Under the pieces are notes generated by a model. That model was not told the DNA's origin. It ran no database searches and was given only the letters and a program-made list of their open reading frames with translations. This document shows, one piece after another, positions 1 through 13,031 of a stretch of DNA of 64,000 nt. The position numbers were made by a program, and so were the translations under genes. The stretch covers positions 20,832,001 through 20,896,000 of the forward strand of contig OX419760.1 in the NCBI GenBank assembly GCA_948567375.1, written 5' to 3'. Position 1 is the stretch's first letter, and every line of letters begins with the position of its first letter. Source of the DNA: Lunularia cruciata. Lineage: Eukaryota > Streptophyta > Marchantiopsida > Lunulariales > Lunulariaceae.

Positions 1-1811
1 AACCAAATTTTTCTCCATCTTAACCCTTCATTATCTTTCTCTTTCTCTCAATATTTTTTATTTCATTTTCTTTTCTCTCACTCTATAACTAATAGAGTAT
101 GTACATGACTAACACCATTTGAGACTACTCCACCCTAGAGAACACAAAAGGTTCAAGTTGCTCCAAGATTTCTAGAGCAACATCCAATCCTAGAGTGCAT
201 ATTAATAAAACCCTTGTGCATAGTTCATCCATAAGTTGAAAGATTATTTCCATCACTAATCTTGAAAACTAGATGATAAAGTTTAACTTTGCAAAATTGA
301 CCTTTTCATAATCTTGCTAAATTCTCTCAACTGCTATGTCATAGTTCTTTGAATTTTTTTACAATTGATAACAACTCAGGGGTGCATTCTTTTATAAAAT
401 TTTAGATCTTTCATCAAGCCATTTTGCCTAGGTACCTTTCTGTTCATCACACATATTTCAGATTTCATTTGAAAACCATCTCCCTCACTTTAAAAACTCA
501 TAACTCCTTGTGAAAAAACATTCCCTCTCTGATTGTTGGGCCAAAATGTAAGATATAATGCACTGAATTTTCTTGGAAAGTTTCAAAATAGTCCGTTGAG
601 AATTGAAGAAATGCCAAATTCTATACAAATTTCCAAAGAGCATGTAGTTTTAGGAGTAGTTTACCCTATCAACTTTCAAAAATTGTAGCTCAATGCTCAT
701 AGTAGCTCTCACAATAATTTTAACTGTGATAACTTAAGAATAACCCAAACTATCATGTGTAAAAATTTCAAGTCCAAATCTCAAACTTGAGATTTTGCCC
801 AAAATCACCATAATCTCCAAAATTTGCAATCCACCTCATGCAATCTTTCCAAATCCTCTCATGTGTACAAGATGTACAATATCATCTCAAAGACATCATA
901 ATGAGTTACAAGCTACGCAAATGGGTCCATGTTCTCTAACATAAGTTCAACCCTTTGCTCCTTTAGTATTCTCTCCAAGTGAGCTCTCATAACATCCTTT
1001 TGCTTAATATAGAATTATACGCAAAACATTATCTTGCCTTTTAAAGAGATCTGGGGAATAGAACCAAATATTTAAGCCAGCTTGTCTTTCACTCAAGATG
1101 AACCTTTGATGGCTATTATTGTACCGTACCATGACTAAGAATGCAAGGAACTCCAACTCCATTATATACCTCTAAGGTTAACACCCCAAGACTCAAGACA
1201 TTGTTCACTAAAGAATTCAATGAGAAAGAGATAGTTACCAATGAAAAGATGATAGAACTTCCTCACTCCTAATTTATATACTTGTGAAATAGTTACACAT
1301 CAAATTTATTAATTATTGGAATAACTTATGTTATTAGACTAAAAGTCAAATAAATTCAAACAGCTCAAGGAATATCCATACTCATATAGATATTCTCCTA
1401 AGCATGTGGTCTTATCTTGACCCAACCACTAAGTGAAGGATTCCTTCACATAGGCTTTCCTTGGACTATAGAAGAATCCAAAACAAGAAAGGCTTATGAG
1501 TCCAAGAGTTCTTAACTCTTTCCTCAAAACCAAACACCTAGGAAAAATACAAAATCAACACACTAGAATCCAAAATAAAAGTGCTCATCTTTTCCACTTC
1601 TTCTAAAGTAAGGTCCTCTCTACCTTAACATGATGACTAATTTTAGCTAATCATGAAAAATATAGAACTATCCTTTATCTCTATATAAATAATATTTCTC
1701 AAATACTTTAGTACCAAACTAAATATCAATAGCACATACATGCACAAATGGGTGTTATAAAACCAATCCAATACCCTATGCATCTGATCCATGAAGATTG
1801 TTGGAGCATTA
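1..1811. other. AT-rich intergenic DNA, no gene seen
   Basis: No open frame of convincing length or composition and no recognisable repeat family. The stretch is AT-rich with many short poly(A)/poly(T) runs. It ends where the 3' tail of LINE A begins. Confidence 0.6.
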
Positions 1812-1895
1812 TAGACCAATGAAAATATGGAATATAAAGCCTAGAAGACCCAAAGAGTCAAAAGGTTGAAAACACAATACAAAACATATGAAATG

Positions 1896-2586
1896 TGTAA
1901 TACCAAGAGCTAGCCATATGATCTAGATGTGAAATTTGGTTTAGTAACATCTAGAATGATGTTATACATGATGGTCAAAATAGATAAGATAGAAGTATCA
2001 CCAAAATATTACTTCTACTAATAGAGCAGAAACCAAAATAGACTTGAGAAACTTAGAACTAATAGCTAGACATATGATTTAAAGGTGAGAAGAATTGGTT
2101 TGGTAACATCTGAAAGGATATTACACATGATGGACTAAATAGATCAGAAAGAGGTATCACCAAAAGGGGACTTTAACTAATAGAATACAAATTGAAATAT
2201 GCTGAAATATTTGAAGGCAATTTCAGAGGCCTAAACGGATGAATTAGACCTAAAAAACTGCAAGTTGCCCCCCCCCATCAAAGGAAAGGTTGGCCTTCCC
2301 TCCTCCCTGGTTTGTCTCATTGAGAGCTTTCCAATGGTACCTTACATGATTATGAGACTCTTATAGGAAGATTCCCTAAAAGATTCCCTTTGGTCAAAGC
2401 TTGTTTGACCAACCAGATAGGACATAGGACAACATGTCACCCATCTGTGTGCCTAATCCTATGGTGGAGCTTCATTGGAGGAGATCCTCTTTGTCTATAT
2501 AATAAAGAGACGGTGCTCCTTTGGAGCACCAAATATTGAGTGTGTAATCTGTGTTTTCTCTCTTCTCTTGTCCTTGGAGTATTCCA
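1896..2586 (+). repeat. Solo LTR of the chromovirus family, with 5-bp target duplication
   Basis: It starts tgtaatacc and ends attcca (TG...CA), and matches the LTRs at 8,427 and 17,890 along its length, including the TATA-like tctatataataaag and the C-run. It is flanked by aaatg at 1,891-1,895 and aaatg at 2,587-2,591, a perfect 5-bp target duplication as expected for Ty3/gypsy integration. No internal region is present, so this is a solo LTR, normally the product of LTR-LTR recombination. It lies inside the 3' UTR of LINE A. Confidence 0.92.
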
Positions 2587-2608
2587 AAATGTGAGTCTAG
2601 GCAAGAAC

Positions 2609-5231
2609 CTAGGGCATTTGACCAATCTGTAACAAATTGGTCCAATGAAAACTAACCCTGGTCATGCACTTCCCTAACACTAAAGCCTCAATCTATAAGA
2701 GTGATGAGAAATCACTACAATTGATCTGATATCTTACTTTGATCTGCTAGTAACATAGACACTCAACAAAGACATGGTGCTCATCCTCAACTTTGCTCAT
2801 AGTACATAATTTGTAAAGTTGCATGGAGTGCTTTATTTACTGCCAACATCCTTGTTCTACTTCTAGTCTATGAGAACTAGTTCTATATTGAGCAATAACA
2901 TGTCTAAGTGAAGTAGAAATCTTAGCCAAGAGATAATCTTGCTCACAATACACCAACATAGGATTTACAAACCATTGATAGAACACTATCTTGGTACTAG
3001 GTTGCTGCTATAAGCAAAGTAAGAATTGCTCCTTGATCATTCTTGTTGTGCAATAGACTCCAATCTCCAATGTCACTCAAAAACATTCCACCTTGTGGCC
3101 CATGCAATTAGATCTATATACCAACCAGTAGATAGAGTGGCACAAAAAGCTTGGTATGGAAGTCTCTCATGGTCCATGGACCTCACCTTAGTGGCATATG
3201 TGGGAGCTAAGAACAAAGATCCAGCCTCAAGAAGCAAAAACACTGTTTCACCAAGCAGCCATACATAAGGAGTTTGAGTCCTCACCCCAAGTTCATCACA
3301 TAAAAATAATTTATGAACTTTCTCCACCTATTACCACCATGTCTTTTTAATACTTGGGCCCCAAATTTGAGCACCATAGAGAACCATTGATTGTACAAGA
3401 GATCTGAACAACAGCTTCTTCAACTCCCAAGTGGTAAGATGCGCAAGTCTAGAGCAATTTATGAGTGAATACAAAGCTCTAAACCCTGCATTGATTCTAA
3501 TCTTCCCATAATGGGACCAACTATAGTCATGAGAAAATTAAAAGCCTAAGTACTTATTAGAAGAAACCTGCTTTAATTGATGTCCATCAAAAAAGAAAGA
3601 TGCGATACCTTTAGAACCACCACAATCACCTTGGACTTGTCAAGGTTCACCTCCATCTTTGTTTGATTAAAAAAGCAAAGAAGAGAATCTAAGAGCTTCT
3701 ATAAACTCTTTGAATTGGTGGAGAGAAGCCCTACATCATCTGCATGAAGGAGTGCATGGATTATCAAAGAGCCAACCTGTATACCTATAGCTCCAACTTC
3801 CATGAGTTGTCTCTCCAGATCATCAATGAAGATTACAAATGGAGTTGGAGATAGAGAGTGGCCTGAGATCACACTGATTGTGCTAAAGACATCTTGAGAG
3901 CTCAAAGATTAAAGTCTCACAATCACCTTCTCATAGAGTCTAGAGATAACACCAATCAAATCCCGTGAAACACCAACTTCAACAAGTCCTCAAAAGAGAT
4001 TTCCTAAGCACCTTATCAAAGGCCTTGTTGGAATCAATAAATATAACATAGAGAGCTCTCTCAAAACCTTTAGATTTCCACCACAAAACATGGAGTACCA
4101 ATGAGTGATTCAATGTATCAAAGCTTGATCTAAAACCAACTTGGCACTCAACTCAAATTTTGTACTTTTTAGCCCAAGTACTCAACCTAGACTCCAAGAT
4201 TTGACCATACAACTTGGCAAAGATACTTCCAACTAGTATGGTACAGTAATTGGTGATTAGTTCAACCAATTGATCACTATGTTGTTGAAAATCAAAACTC
4301 CATTCCAAAGAGCTCAATTTCTCTTGGATAGCTTGTTGGTGTAGATTTTTCTTGTGAAAATCTAGACAAAATTTCCCTCTAAAGGCATGCTCAATAGGTA
4401 ATGTGGTTCAATTGAGGCAAGAAAGAAGGATTGCACACAATAGAGGTGCATGGTGAGATTTAGGTTGAGGATCTAAACCAACAAAATACAAGACAAGGTG
4501 TATATCATTGGATAGGATGAGCATATAGTCTAGGGTGATTGATCCACTAGAAGCAAAGCATGTGCTCTTGCAAGTATTAGGAAATTGAGAAAGGCAATTC
4601 AAGAATATCATGTTACAATTAGTAAAAAGCTCAAAAAATGCTCTGTCATGGAGTTGCTCATGGAATCTAGGGAAGAGCAGGACCAAGTACTAGAATCATC
4701 AATCAAAGTATAAAGAGGATCATTCTCAAGGTCACTCAACTCAAGGATCTAAGAGGCTTGGATCCTAGCATTGAAATCACCAAGAACAAGTATTGCACCT
4801 TTACCTTGAAACTCCAACACATCCTTTGTCAAGGAGTGAAAAGGTTGCATGGTGTTGAGCACTCCACTTGAATAGATTGGTGATGTCAATGGAGCAAAGT
4901 AAGAAATAGCAAGGAAGCAAGGTGTAACAACTCCTCCAATCTTCAATAATTGGTATTGTGTACTTGAGTCTTGACCTATCAAAGATAATGATTTTTCAAA
5001 GCCAAATCTGACCTAAGTAGCAATACCTCCAAAGCCCCTTTCCTTTGTGTTGCCTCTGCTTTTTCCAAGTTGACCCAACAAGAGTGAAACCTTCAATGTC
5101 TTGAATGGTGTTTCCTTCATGTTCCCATGTCTCCACAAGATTGATTGAATCAACATCACCCACAAAGGCTTAACACTAGAGTACTTGGTTTGCTGAGGCC
5201 ATGAACATTCCAAAATATCACTCTAGAATTG
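2609..5231 (-). pseudogene. LINE A ORF2 remnant (endonuclease-RT)
   Basis: Short open pieces on the minus strand match ORF2 of copy B. The endonuclease piece (4,749-4,982) carries VLGDFNARI, the RT piece (3,699-3,905) carries HADD in the active-site position, and the connector region (3,073-3,327) follows. Many stops and frameshifts plus a deletion of about 0.6 kb near 4,257 make it non-functional. The solo LTR lies just beyond its stop position, in the LINE 3' UTR. Confidence 0.85.
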
Positions 5232-6065
5232 CTATGCAATAGCTGATAATTTCTTTTGAGTAATCACAATTCTATTATCTCTCAAGAATATTATAAAACC
5301 TACTTGTTGAGCCTCCTTCACTTTTTCCAATTCTCCCTTCTTTGCTTTCATTGGAGAGATGTGAGATTAGGGTCCAACCAAATGCACCACCTTTTTAGTA
5401 TAGCCTTGTTTGCCATCACCAAATTCCTTTGAGTTTCTCAGCCAAACCTCACCAAAATGCTTCTTGGTTGTGTACCTTTCTGTCCCAATCTATATGCTTG
5501 TACAATTTGACAATCATGGACTCTCAAAGAATCATCACTAAACTCACACACTATGGCCTTGGTGTCTTTCTTCTCAATCTATGGCAAACCTAAAATCCTC
5601 AAGTTCTTCATTCCGACCAGTTCTCCTTCTCAACCTCATGCTCTTGTAAGTAAGACATTTGAGCCACCTTAATAGCTCTACCATAAGACCTCATCTTCAC
5701 TTCTAATGTGTCCACAATTTGTTGGAGCACTCCGCTTGTGTAGCAATGTTGTTGGCTTGTGCTCCCAAAGAAACAACTTTCTTGGTAGCATCAACCATCC
5801 CCTTGGTTGATGTTAACAGTGAGATAGTACTCTTCTTCAAGTCTTGAATGTCTTGGTTGACCAAGTTCAAGGACTCTTTTATAGTGTTGATCTCAACCTT
5901 TACAATTTCCATATCAATCATGAGAGTACTCATGCACTAGGACCTAGGTGCAAAGAAGCCTCCAAGCTCTTTGTGGGAGTCACTAAATTTCCTATAAATT
6001 TTATCTTATTTTTGTTGCTTCAAGGCTATATCAGTAATGTCTTTCACCATCTTGGAATTCTCCAT
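5232..6065 (-). pseudogene. LINE A ORF1 remnant
   Basis: Minus-strand remnant of the coiled-coil/RRM ORF1. The best preserved piece is 5,703-5,933, reading like the second ORF1 variant (SLNLVNQDIQDLKKSTIS) also found in copies F and I. The ORF1 end still reads GCA TAG CAA TTC at 5,240-5,229, the same UAG context as in the younger copies. Frameshifted and non-functional. Confidence 0.8.
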
Positions 6066-7540
6066 TATGCCAATCAATGATCACTCACAATCACTCTAGA
6101 AGTTTTACTTCCAACACCAAAAATTTAAGATTTTCAAGTAGGCATAACTTTTGTTTTATAGCACTAAGCACTACTAGAAAAGTATTCAAGTAGGGACCTG
6201 GAGAAGTTGGTTCTAATGAGATAAGAATCACCTCATTTGGACATGCAAATGTAAAGATAATGCCTTCCAAATTTGTAGTGCACAAAGATACTAAAGGCTG
6301 CAAAAATTGAGGTACCTAGAGCTTCAAATCTGTTCTCTAAACTCTATTAGCAAGTCCTCAATGTCATGGTTTGAGTGAGCTTATTTTAATGACACAAAGA
6401 TCACTCCATTTGGATCATTGAGTACAACAATACAATAGTTTGAATTTACACTTTGTGATATACAAAGAGTCATAGATTTCAAACTATCACAACTTCCTTG
6501 TCTGACCTCCAATTGCAACAAATCAGACCTCAATAGAAACCTTGCACAATACTTGTTCTACGGCTAGAAAAGCCACTTGATTTGGACCTATAAGTACAAA
6601 TCAATCCCACTTCACATATGCATATCTTAACACCAAGTACTTGGAAGTATCATAGTGAAACAAATGGTCATATCATCTACCTTGGATATTCAAATTCTAC
6701 AAATATGGATTCAATAGGAAGTTTATGACTGTTTGGTTCTTATGACATAGAAATCACCTAGACTTGGTCTATGAGTGAAAAGAATTGGCCTTGCAAATTT
6801 AGTACTCCAAACACCAAGATGCACAAGATGTGATAAAATGAGAATTGTCACCACTACTTGCTCAAACCTCCATATCCTATGAGCTTGGCCTTGGGAGAGA
6901 GCTTGTAAGTCAGAGATTCCAATGCAATAATTTTCATTGGATTTGCATTTGTGACTGTATAGCAATACCCCTCCAAATTCTTGCACAATCACATAGACTG
7001 CTCAAAGCTTTCTTAGAATTAAAAGATTCAGACCTCTTTGTGTACTCCTCCAAACTACACAAAATTTACCTTGAAAATTTCTCAGCATGGTGCTTCTAAT
7101 GAGACCTTTAACCATTCTATTTGCTAAGTATTGGCAAAGATACAATCATTTGAAATTGCACCTTAAACCCTACAATCTGCCAAAGATGACAGAATTTGCA
7201 TCCTTGTAATTTTCTGCACATATGTGGTCTTCAAATGTGCTTGGTATCAATCAAAAGAGCTGTTCAAGGTGCATCTAATGCCACAAAAATCACTCCATTT
7301 GGACTCCAAATGATGAAGAAATGAACTCTCAAATATAGATCTTGTGTCAAAAAATTCAATCACTCATTTCTTTTGGTAGAGAGCTCAAAACGGTACAATC
7401 TTGGTGGTCATGGAAAGCTCTTGGCAAGGTGCTTTTAACAAGACCAGAATTGCAAGGTTTGTACTAGTAGGTGTTGAGATATGGCATGCAAAATTTTTGG
7501 GAAATCTCTCTTCTCCAAATTTCAAAATCTCCCTCCATGC
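6066..7540 (-). repeat. LINE A 5' monomer array (8 units, about 180 bp)
   Basis: A recurring core of the form aatgagaccaaaatcactcc followed by atttggac appears on the plus strand at about 6,215, 6,388, 6,559, 6,741, 6,921, 7,098, 7,277 and 7,438. The spacings are 173, 171, 182, 180, 177, 179 and 161. Units are strongly diverged from each other. The array lies where a LINE 5' UTR/promoter is expected. No coding potential seen. Confidence 0.75.
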
Positions 7541-7601
7541 AAGATCCGGTGAAGCTTAACTTGCACGCCAAGTAGGCGGCTTCTAGAAGGAAAATTCTTG
7601 A

Positions 7602-8337
7602 TGTTATGTTTTGAGGATAGTAGAGAGACATGGAAGAGAAAACACAAGTTTCACACTCAAACTTTGGTGCACCAAAAGAGCACCTTGACTATATTATATA
7701 TCAAAGTGGACTCCTTCAAAGGAAATTCCACCCTTGGATCAGATACATGGATTGGTGACCTATAAGCAAGCTCTACCCTTAGATTGGTTGCATGCATGGG
7801 TGACATGTTGGTTCTGATCCTCTCTAGTTGGTCAACCCATCTTTGATCAAAGTGAATCTTCTTGTAGGGATCTCTAAATTGCATGGGTAAGGTACCATTG
7901 GAACGCTCTTGATGAAACAAAGTTGGAGGAGGGAAGGCCAATGTTTTCTCCATTGGAAGGGGGGAGGAATCTTCATATTTTTGAGGCCTAATTCATTTGT
8001 TTAGGCATCCAAAATTGACTAAAGATTTTAGGCTTATTTTGGCTTTTGCCCTATTAGTAGAAGTACATTTTTGGTGATATCTCTTTTTGGATCTATTTAG
8101 TTTATCATATATAACATCCTTTCAGATGTTACCCAACCAAATTTCACCTCTAGATCATATATCTAACTATTGGTTCTAAGGTGTTCAAGTTTTTTTTGGT
8201 TTCTACACTATTAGTAGTACTTTTTTGGTGATATCTCTATCTGATCTATTTAGTCCATCATGTATAATAAATATCCTTTTAGATATTACCAAACCAAATT
8301 TTACCTTTAGATCATATGTTTAGCTATTGGTATTGTA
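7602..8337 (-). repeat. Inverted solo LTR, related chromovirus family, with target duplication
   Basis: The reverse complement aligns along its whole length with the LTRs at 8,427 and 1,896, including the duplicated U3 block, the short C-run and the segment before the 3' end. It is flanked by cttga at 7,597-7,601 and cttga at 8,338-8,342, a perfect 5-bp target duplication. It is more diverged than the composite LTRs, so it is an older insertion or belongs to a sister subfamily. No internal region. Confidence 0.88.
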
Positions 8338-8426
8338 CTTGAGAAGCTTTGAGGTTAACTTGGCTTACACTCCAAGAAAATGGCTCAAGGAAGCTTCATG
8401 AGAAGCTTCTCAAGAGCATTATATGC

Positions 8427-9169
8427 TGTAATACCAAGGGTTAGCCATATGATCTAGATGTGAAATTCAGTTTGGAAATTTCTAGAATGATGTTATATAT
8501 CATGGTCAAAATAGATCAGATAGAAGTATCACCAAAAGAGTACTTCTACTAATAGGGTAAAAACCAAAATAGACTTGAGAACCTTAGAACCAATAGCTAG
8601 ACATATGATTTAAAGGTGAGAATTGGTTTGGTAACATCTGGAAGGATGTTACACATGATGGACTAAACAGATCAGAAAGAGGTATCACCAAAAGGGGACT
8701 TCTACTAATAGAGTAGGAACTGAAATATGCCTAAAATCTTTGAAGGCAATTTCGGAGGCCAAACGGATGAATTAGGCCTCGAAAATGTGCAGATTCCCCC
8801 CCCCCCCCAAATGGAGGAAAGGCTGGCCTTCCCTCCCCCCTACTTTGTCTCTTGAGAGCTTTCCAACGGTACCTTACTCACGTGATTCTGAGATTCCTAT
8901 AGGAAGATTCCCTAAAAGATTCCTTCCGGTCAAAGCTTGTTTGACCAACCAGATAGGACCTAGACCAAACAGGTCACCCATCCAAGTAAGTAATCCAAGG
9001 GTGGAGCTTGCTGACATGTCACCTATCTGTGTCCCTAATCCTATTGTGGAGCTTCCTTGGAGGAGATCCTCTTTGTCTATATAATAAAGAGAAGGTGCTC
9101 CCTTGGGGCATCGAATGTTTGAGAGTGTAATCTGTGTTTTCTCTCTTCTCTTGTCCTCGGAGTATTACA
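8427..9169 (+). repeat. Chromovirus LTR 1 (outer 5' LTR)
   Basis: 743 bp, TG...CA ends (tgtaatacc ... gtattaca). It contains a diverged 156-bp tandem duplication in U3 (units near 8,440 and 8,596), a long C-run near 8,800 and a TATA-like tctatataataaag at about 9,076-9,089. An initiator-Met type primer site follows directly. Confidence 0.95.
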
Positions 9170-9170
9170 A

Positions 9171-9182
9171 TGGTATCAGAGC
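9171..9182 (+). other. Primer binding site (initiator Met tRNA type), copy 1
   Basis: tggtatcagagc starts two bases after the LTR end. This is the usual plant Ty3/gypsy and Ty1/copia primer site complementary to the 3' end of initiator methionine tRNA. Confidence 0.9.
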
Positions 9183-9309
9183 AAGTGTTCTAGTCCAAGA
9201 GAGTGGATCACCCCTCATGGAATAGCACGAACTACTGAAACTGAGTAATGTGAGGTGGAGAACATAGAGTAATCGCTAGACTTAGGAAGGACTTTAGAGA
9301 GCGGATGAG

Positions 9310-12300
9310 ATGGATGCGCCGGGGGGACAATTTCCCGCACCTAGCTTTCCATTCTCAAACACATTCCACATCAAGGTTATGTACATCCAATGTGAGCAGA
9401 TGAGAGTATCGCTAGTTTATCATTTTGGTGCGGAATTCATGGACAGAGTGATGAACTCACCAAACCCGGTGATTCTACCTGTGGTGATATATGACAGAGA
9501 GTGGGATTTGACGATCTACATTCTATTATGATAATATGGATATGAATGTCCCAAATCCTCTCCCTTTCAACACTCAAGTAGAAATCCGTTATGTAGTGAG
9601 GCCGAAAGTGATGTTTAGAGATTTTGTGGTTAGGAATTTTGGTGAGGAGTATTATCAACGAGTGATAGCTTTTGAGGTCCCAATGGTAGTTCCGATAGTT
9701 TGTGCGCCTTCTAGAGTGATTATATTGACTTTGTATTGAAGTAGACGTTAGCAATTGGGGTGTTGCAAGAACCATGGATCCGTAGTTGCAAGAGCTGGTG
9801 CAAGGAATGCAAGGGATGTTGAATGAATTTCGAGAGATTAAAATGACCATGGAGACATTACAAAGTCAAGTGCAGATCCTGAGGAATGATCAAGCCATGC
9901 AAGAAGAAGAGCCACCTCAAAACCTTGTACCTGCGACTGAAGTGCTTGGAGAGGAACCCGTGCCTACGAACCCTATCAACGGTGAAGCCACATTGCTACT
10001 CCAGATGAAGAAGACTTGCAACATCTAGCCTTACAAGGCGCAACGTACGATGGGAGTAGTGGAAAATTGGATCTTGAGAATGAATCGATATTTCTGATTG
10101 TTCTCAATAGAGATCACTAAGCATGCTACAGGCGTATTTGCATGTGGGTACTTGATGGATAAAGCCCTCACTTGGTATGATGCTTGGGAATGATCCATGT
10201 TGGCAAAGAGAAGGGAGGTAACATGGACAGCAATGCAAGAAGGATTGCTCAAGAATTTCCAATCGATGGATTCTGTGCAGATGGTTCGAACCCGACTATG
10301 GGGATTGAGACAGAAGAATAGCGTACAAGAGTATGTGGAGGCATTTCTGGATCTACAAGTCGCAATTACCGACATGAGTCCAGCAGAGGCTCTCGACAAT
10401 TTCAAACGAGGGTTGAAAGAGCGGATTCGCTAAGAAGTCATGGTGCAAAACCCTCGCACGGTATTTGAAGCTATTGCTTGTGCATAGAGAATAGCCGGAG
10501 CATTAGGTGGAAATGAAGGAGTAGTTCTACCTCAACATTATCGGGCAGAAATGCCACACATGGGTGGACCAGTACCGATGGAATTGGGCAACCTTCGATT
10601 CCGAGATCAAGGAGCACGGCCGCTTCAAGGAGAGCGGGGACGGGTAGAAGAACAAAGAGATGGAGTCCCATGAGGAGAAGGGACTCGAGGAGAACAACAC
10701 CGTTGTTACAATTGTGGCCGAATTGGGCACATATCTACCAATTGTCGCACTTGTTTCCCTAGAGGCCCTCGGCCTTCGTACATGCGATCTTTGAATAACA
10801 TGGAGAGGCACATTGAAGAGGAGGAGGTGGAAACCACTTTGGAAAACAAAGATCGCCAATAAATGTACCTCGCGGCCTTACTGGCTCAATAAGGAAGCAG
10901 AGAGCGATGGAAGGAAGAAGAATAATGCGCAATGAGCCCAAAAGGCAACCTCTCAACTGATTGTTGTGAATGGAATCCTAGAAGGTAATCAAGTGAGAGT
11001 ATTAATAGATCTAGGAGCAACAGAGAATTTCTTGTCTCGCTCTGTTGCAATAAGATTGGGAATGGATCTAGAGAGAGATGGAAGTGAAGAAGTAGAGTTA
11101 CCAAATGGGCAAACAGAGAGGATTGAATCATTACCAAGACGGGTAACCCTCTCTATAGGAGAATATCAAGAAGCAATTGAGTGGCGAGTGATACAGTTAG
11201 CCCGTTATGATGCAATTTTAGGCATGCCATGGATGGAGCAGTACAACCCAATGGTGGATTGGAGGAAGAAAGTAGTGAGAACCCACCAATGGTCAATCAT
11301 TGGGGTTAAAGAAAAATCACACAGGCAGAAACTGCCTCTATATGTCGTAGGGACAACAACTGTCTATAAGACCGATAGATGTTTTATGGGTCTAATAAGA
11401 GAAGTCCAAAGTGCACAACTCGCTGGACAAATTCCTGAGAAATTGAAGGATGTGGTGGATGAGTTTCAAGATGTCTTTCTAGATGATTTACCCTTAGGAT
11501 AACCACCTAAAAGGCAAGTAGATCACAAAATAGAGACACTCCCGAGGAAGACACCTCCTTGTAAGGCCCCATATCGCCGATCACCTCATGAGTTGGAGGA
11601 GTGTAAGACTCAAATTGAGGAGATGTTACAGAAAGGGTTCATCCAACCTAGCGTATCACCATATGGGGCCCCTGTCTTGTTTGTGAAGAAGAAGGATGGT
11701 ACAATGCGCATGTGCATTGACTATCAGGGTCTCAATCAGGAAACAATGAAGAACAAATACCCTTACCTCGCATGGATGACTTGTTTGATCAACTCCATGG
11801 AGCAAGATACTTCACCAAACTGGACTTGCGGAGTAGTTACAATCAAATCCAAATTGCAGAGGAGGATGTGTACAAAACTGCCTTCCGAACCAGGTATGGC
11901 CACTTTGAGTATCTTGTGATGCCTTTTGGCCTCACCAATGCGCCTGCCACTTTCATGAGCCTAATGAATGACATATTTCGTCCATACTTGGATAAGTCTG
12001 TTATCGTCTTCTTGGATGATATTTTAGTATATAGTAGCACGATGACAGAACACAAACAACATCTACGAGAGGTCCTCCAGATTCTAAGACATAATCAATT
12101 GTACGCCAAAATCTCAAAGTGTGAGTTTGGCAAGTTTGAAGTAGACTACTTAGGGCATAGAGTAAGTGCAGAGGGCATTCAAGTATTGACTGATAAAATA
12201 GAGGTCATTCAAAAATGGAGTGCCCCAGAAGATCAGACTCAACTTAAGAGCTTCTTGGGGTTGACAGGATGGTATCGTAGATTTGTCAAGGACTTCTCCA

Positions 12301-13031
12301 AGGTTGCACAACCTTTAACGGCACTACTTGGCAAGGGGAAGAAGTGGACATGGGGAACTGCACAAGAGTTGGCCTTTCAAGAATTGAAGGCCGCCTTGCT
12401 ACATGCACCAATCTTGAAGTGGTATGACCCAAAACGTCCAATCAAGTTAGCTATAGATGCATCAAGCGTAGCCATAGGAGCAGTCCTATAACAAGAGTGG
12501 CATAACGGGTGGCATCCAATTGCATATTTCTCTCAAAAGTTGTTACCGGCAGAGCGCCACTACCACACCACAGAACAAGAAGAGCTGGCCATCATTCTAG
12601 CAACCAAGCATTGGAAGCACTACCTGGGCGAAAAGGCATTTGTAGTAGAGACAGATCACAAACCTCTAGTCTACCTCGAGATGCAAAAGGATCTATCTCA
12701 TCGCCAAATTTGGTGGGCATGAGTGGAGACAACGCTTCAACATGAAAATCACCTACGTGGAAGGTAAAAAGCAACTTGCAGATGCATTCACCCGCATGCC
12801 AATGGCCAACAACTTGGTGACAGAGGTTAAGATTAATCCTGAATTATGGCAAGAGATTCTAGCTGCTACAAAAATTGATCCATAGATTGTAGAAGCACAA
12901 TCGTCCAAAGGCGTCACCAGCACCCAAGGACTCACCTTTTGGGATGGCAGATTATGGATCCCAAATGTCCCAGAATTACACACCACCATTCTAGCGGAAT
13001 GTCATGATTCGGCCATTGCAGCTCATGCCAA
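9310..13031 (+). pseudogene. Chromovirus gag-pol remnant, first copy (partial)
   Basis: Parts in order: gag with a capsid-like segment (about 9,786-10,480), CCHC zinc knuckle CYNCGRIGHISTNC at 10,704-10,745, aspartic protease with a D-x-G-A type active site near 10,966-11,100, RT with FLDD in the palm near 12,010, RNase H (about 12,430-12,720), and only the beginning of integrase before the middle LTR. The gag-pol frame is broken several times and the copy is incomplete, so it is a fossil. Very similar to the second copy. Confidence 0.9.

Larger units (their letters stand above)
1812..7540 (-). mobile_element. LINE copy A, old and degraded, nearly full length
   Basis: Minus-strand copy of the LINE family that fills 30-59 kb. 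Reading in its sense direction: 5' monomer array (about 7,540-6,066), ORF1 remnant, ORF2 remnant, twin-hairpin 3' end near 2,600-2,630, and a decayed tail near 1,812. It is clearly more diverged than the other copies, with many stops and frameshifts. About 0.6 kb is missing between the RT fingers and the endonuclease C-terminus at about 4,257. A solo LTR with target duplication sits in its 3' UTR, so the LINE was there first. The terminal boundaries are estimated by comparison with copies B, F and I. Confidence 0.85.

Noticed and set aside
8798-8812. C-run in the LTR as a G-quadruplex element
   Set aside because: A single homopolymer run of variable length in each LTR, better explained as a slippage-prone tract. 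No set of four G-runs was found.
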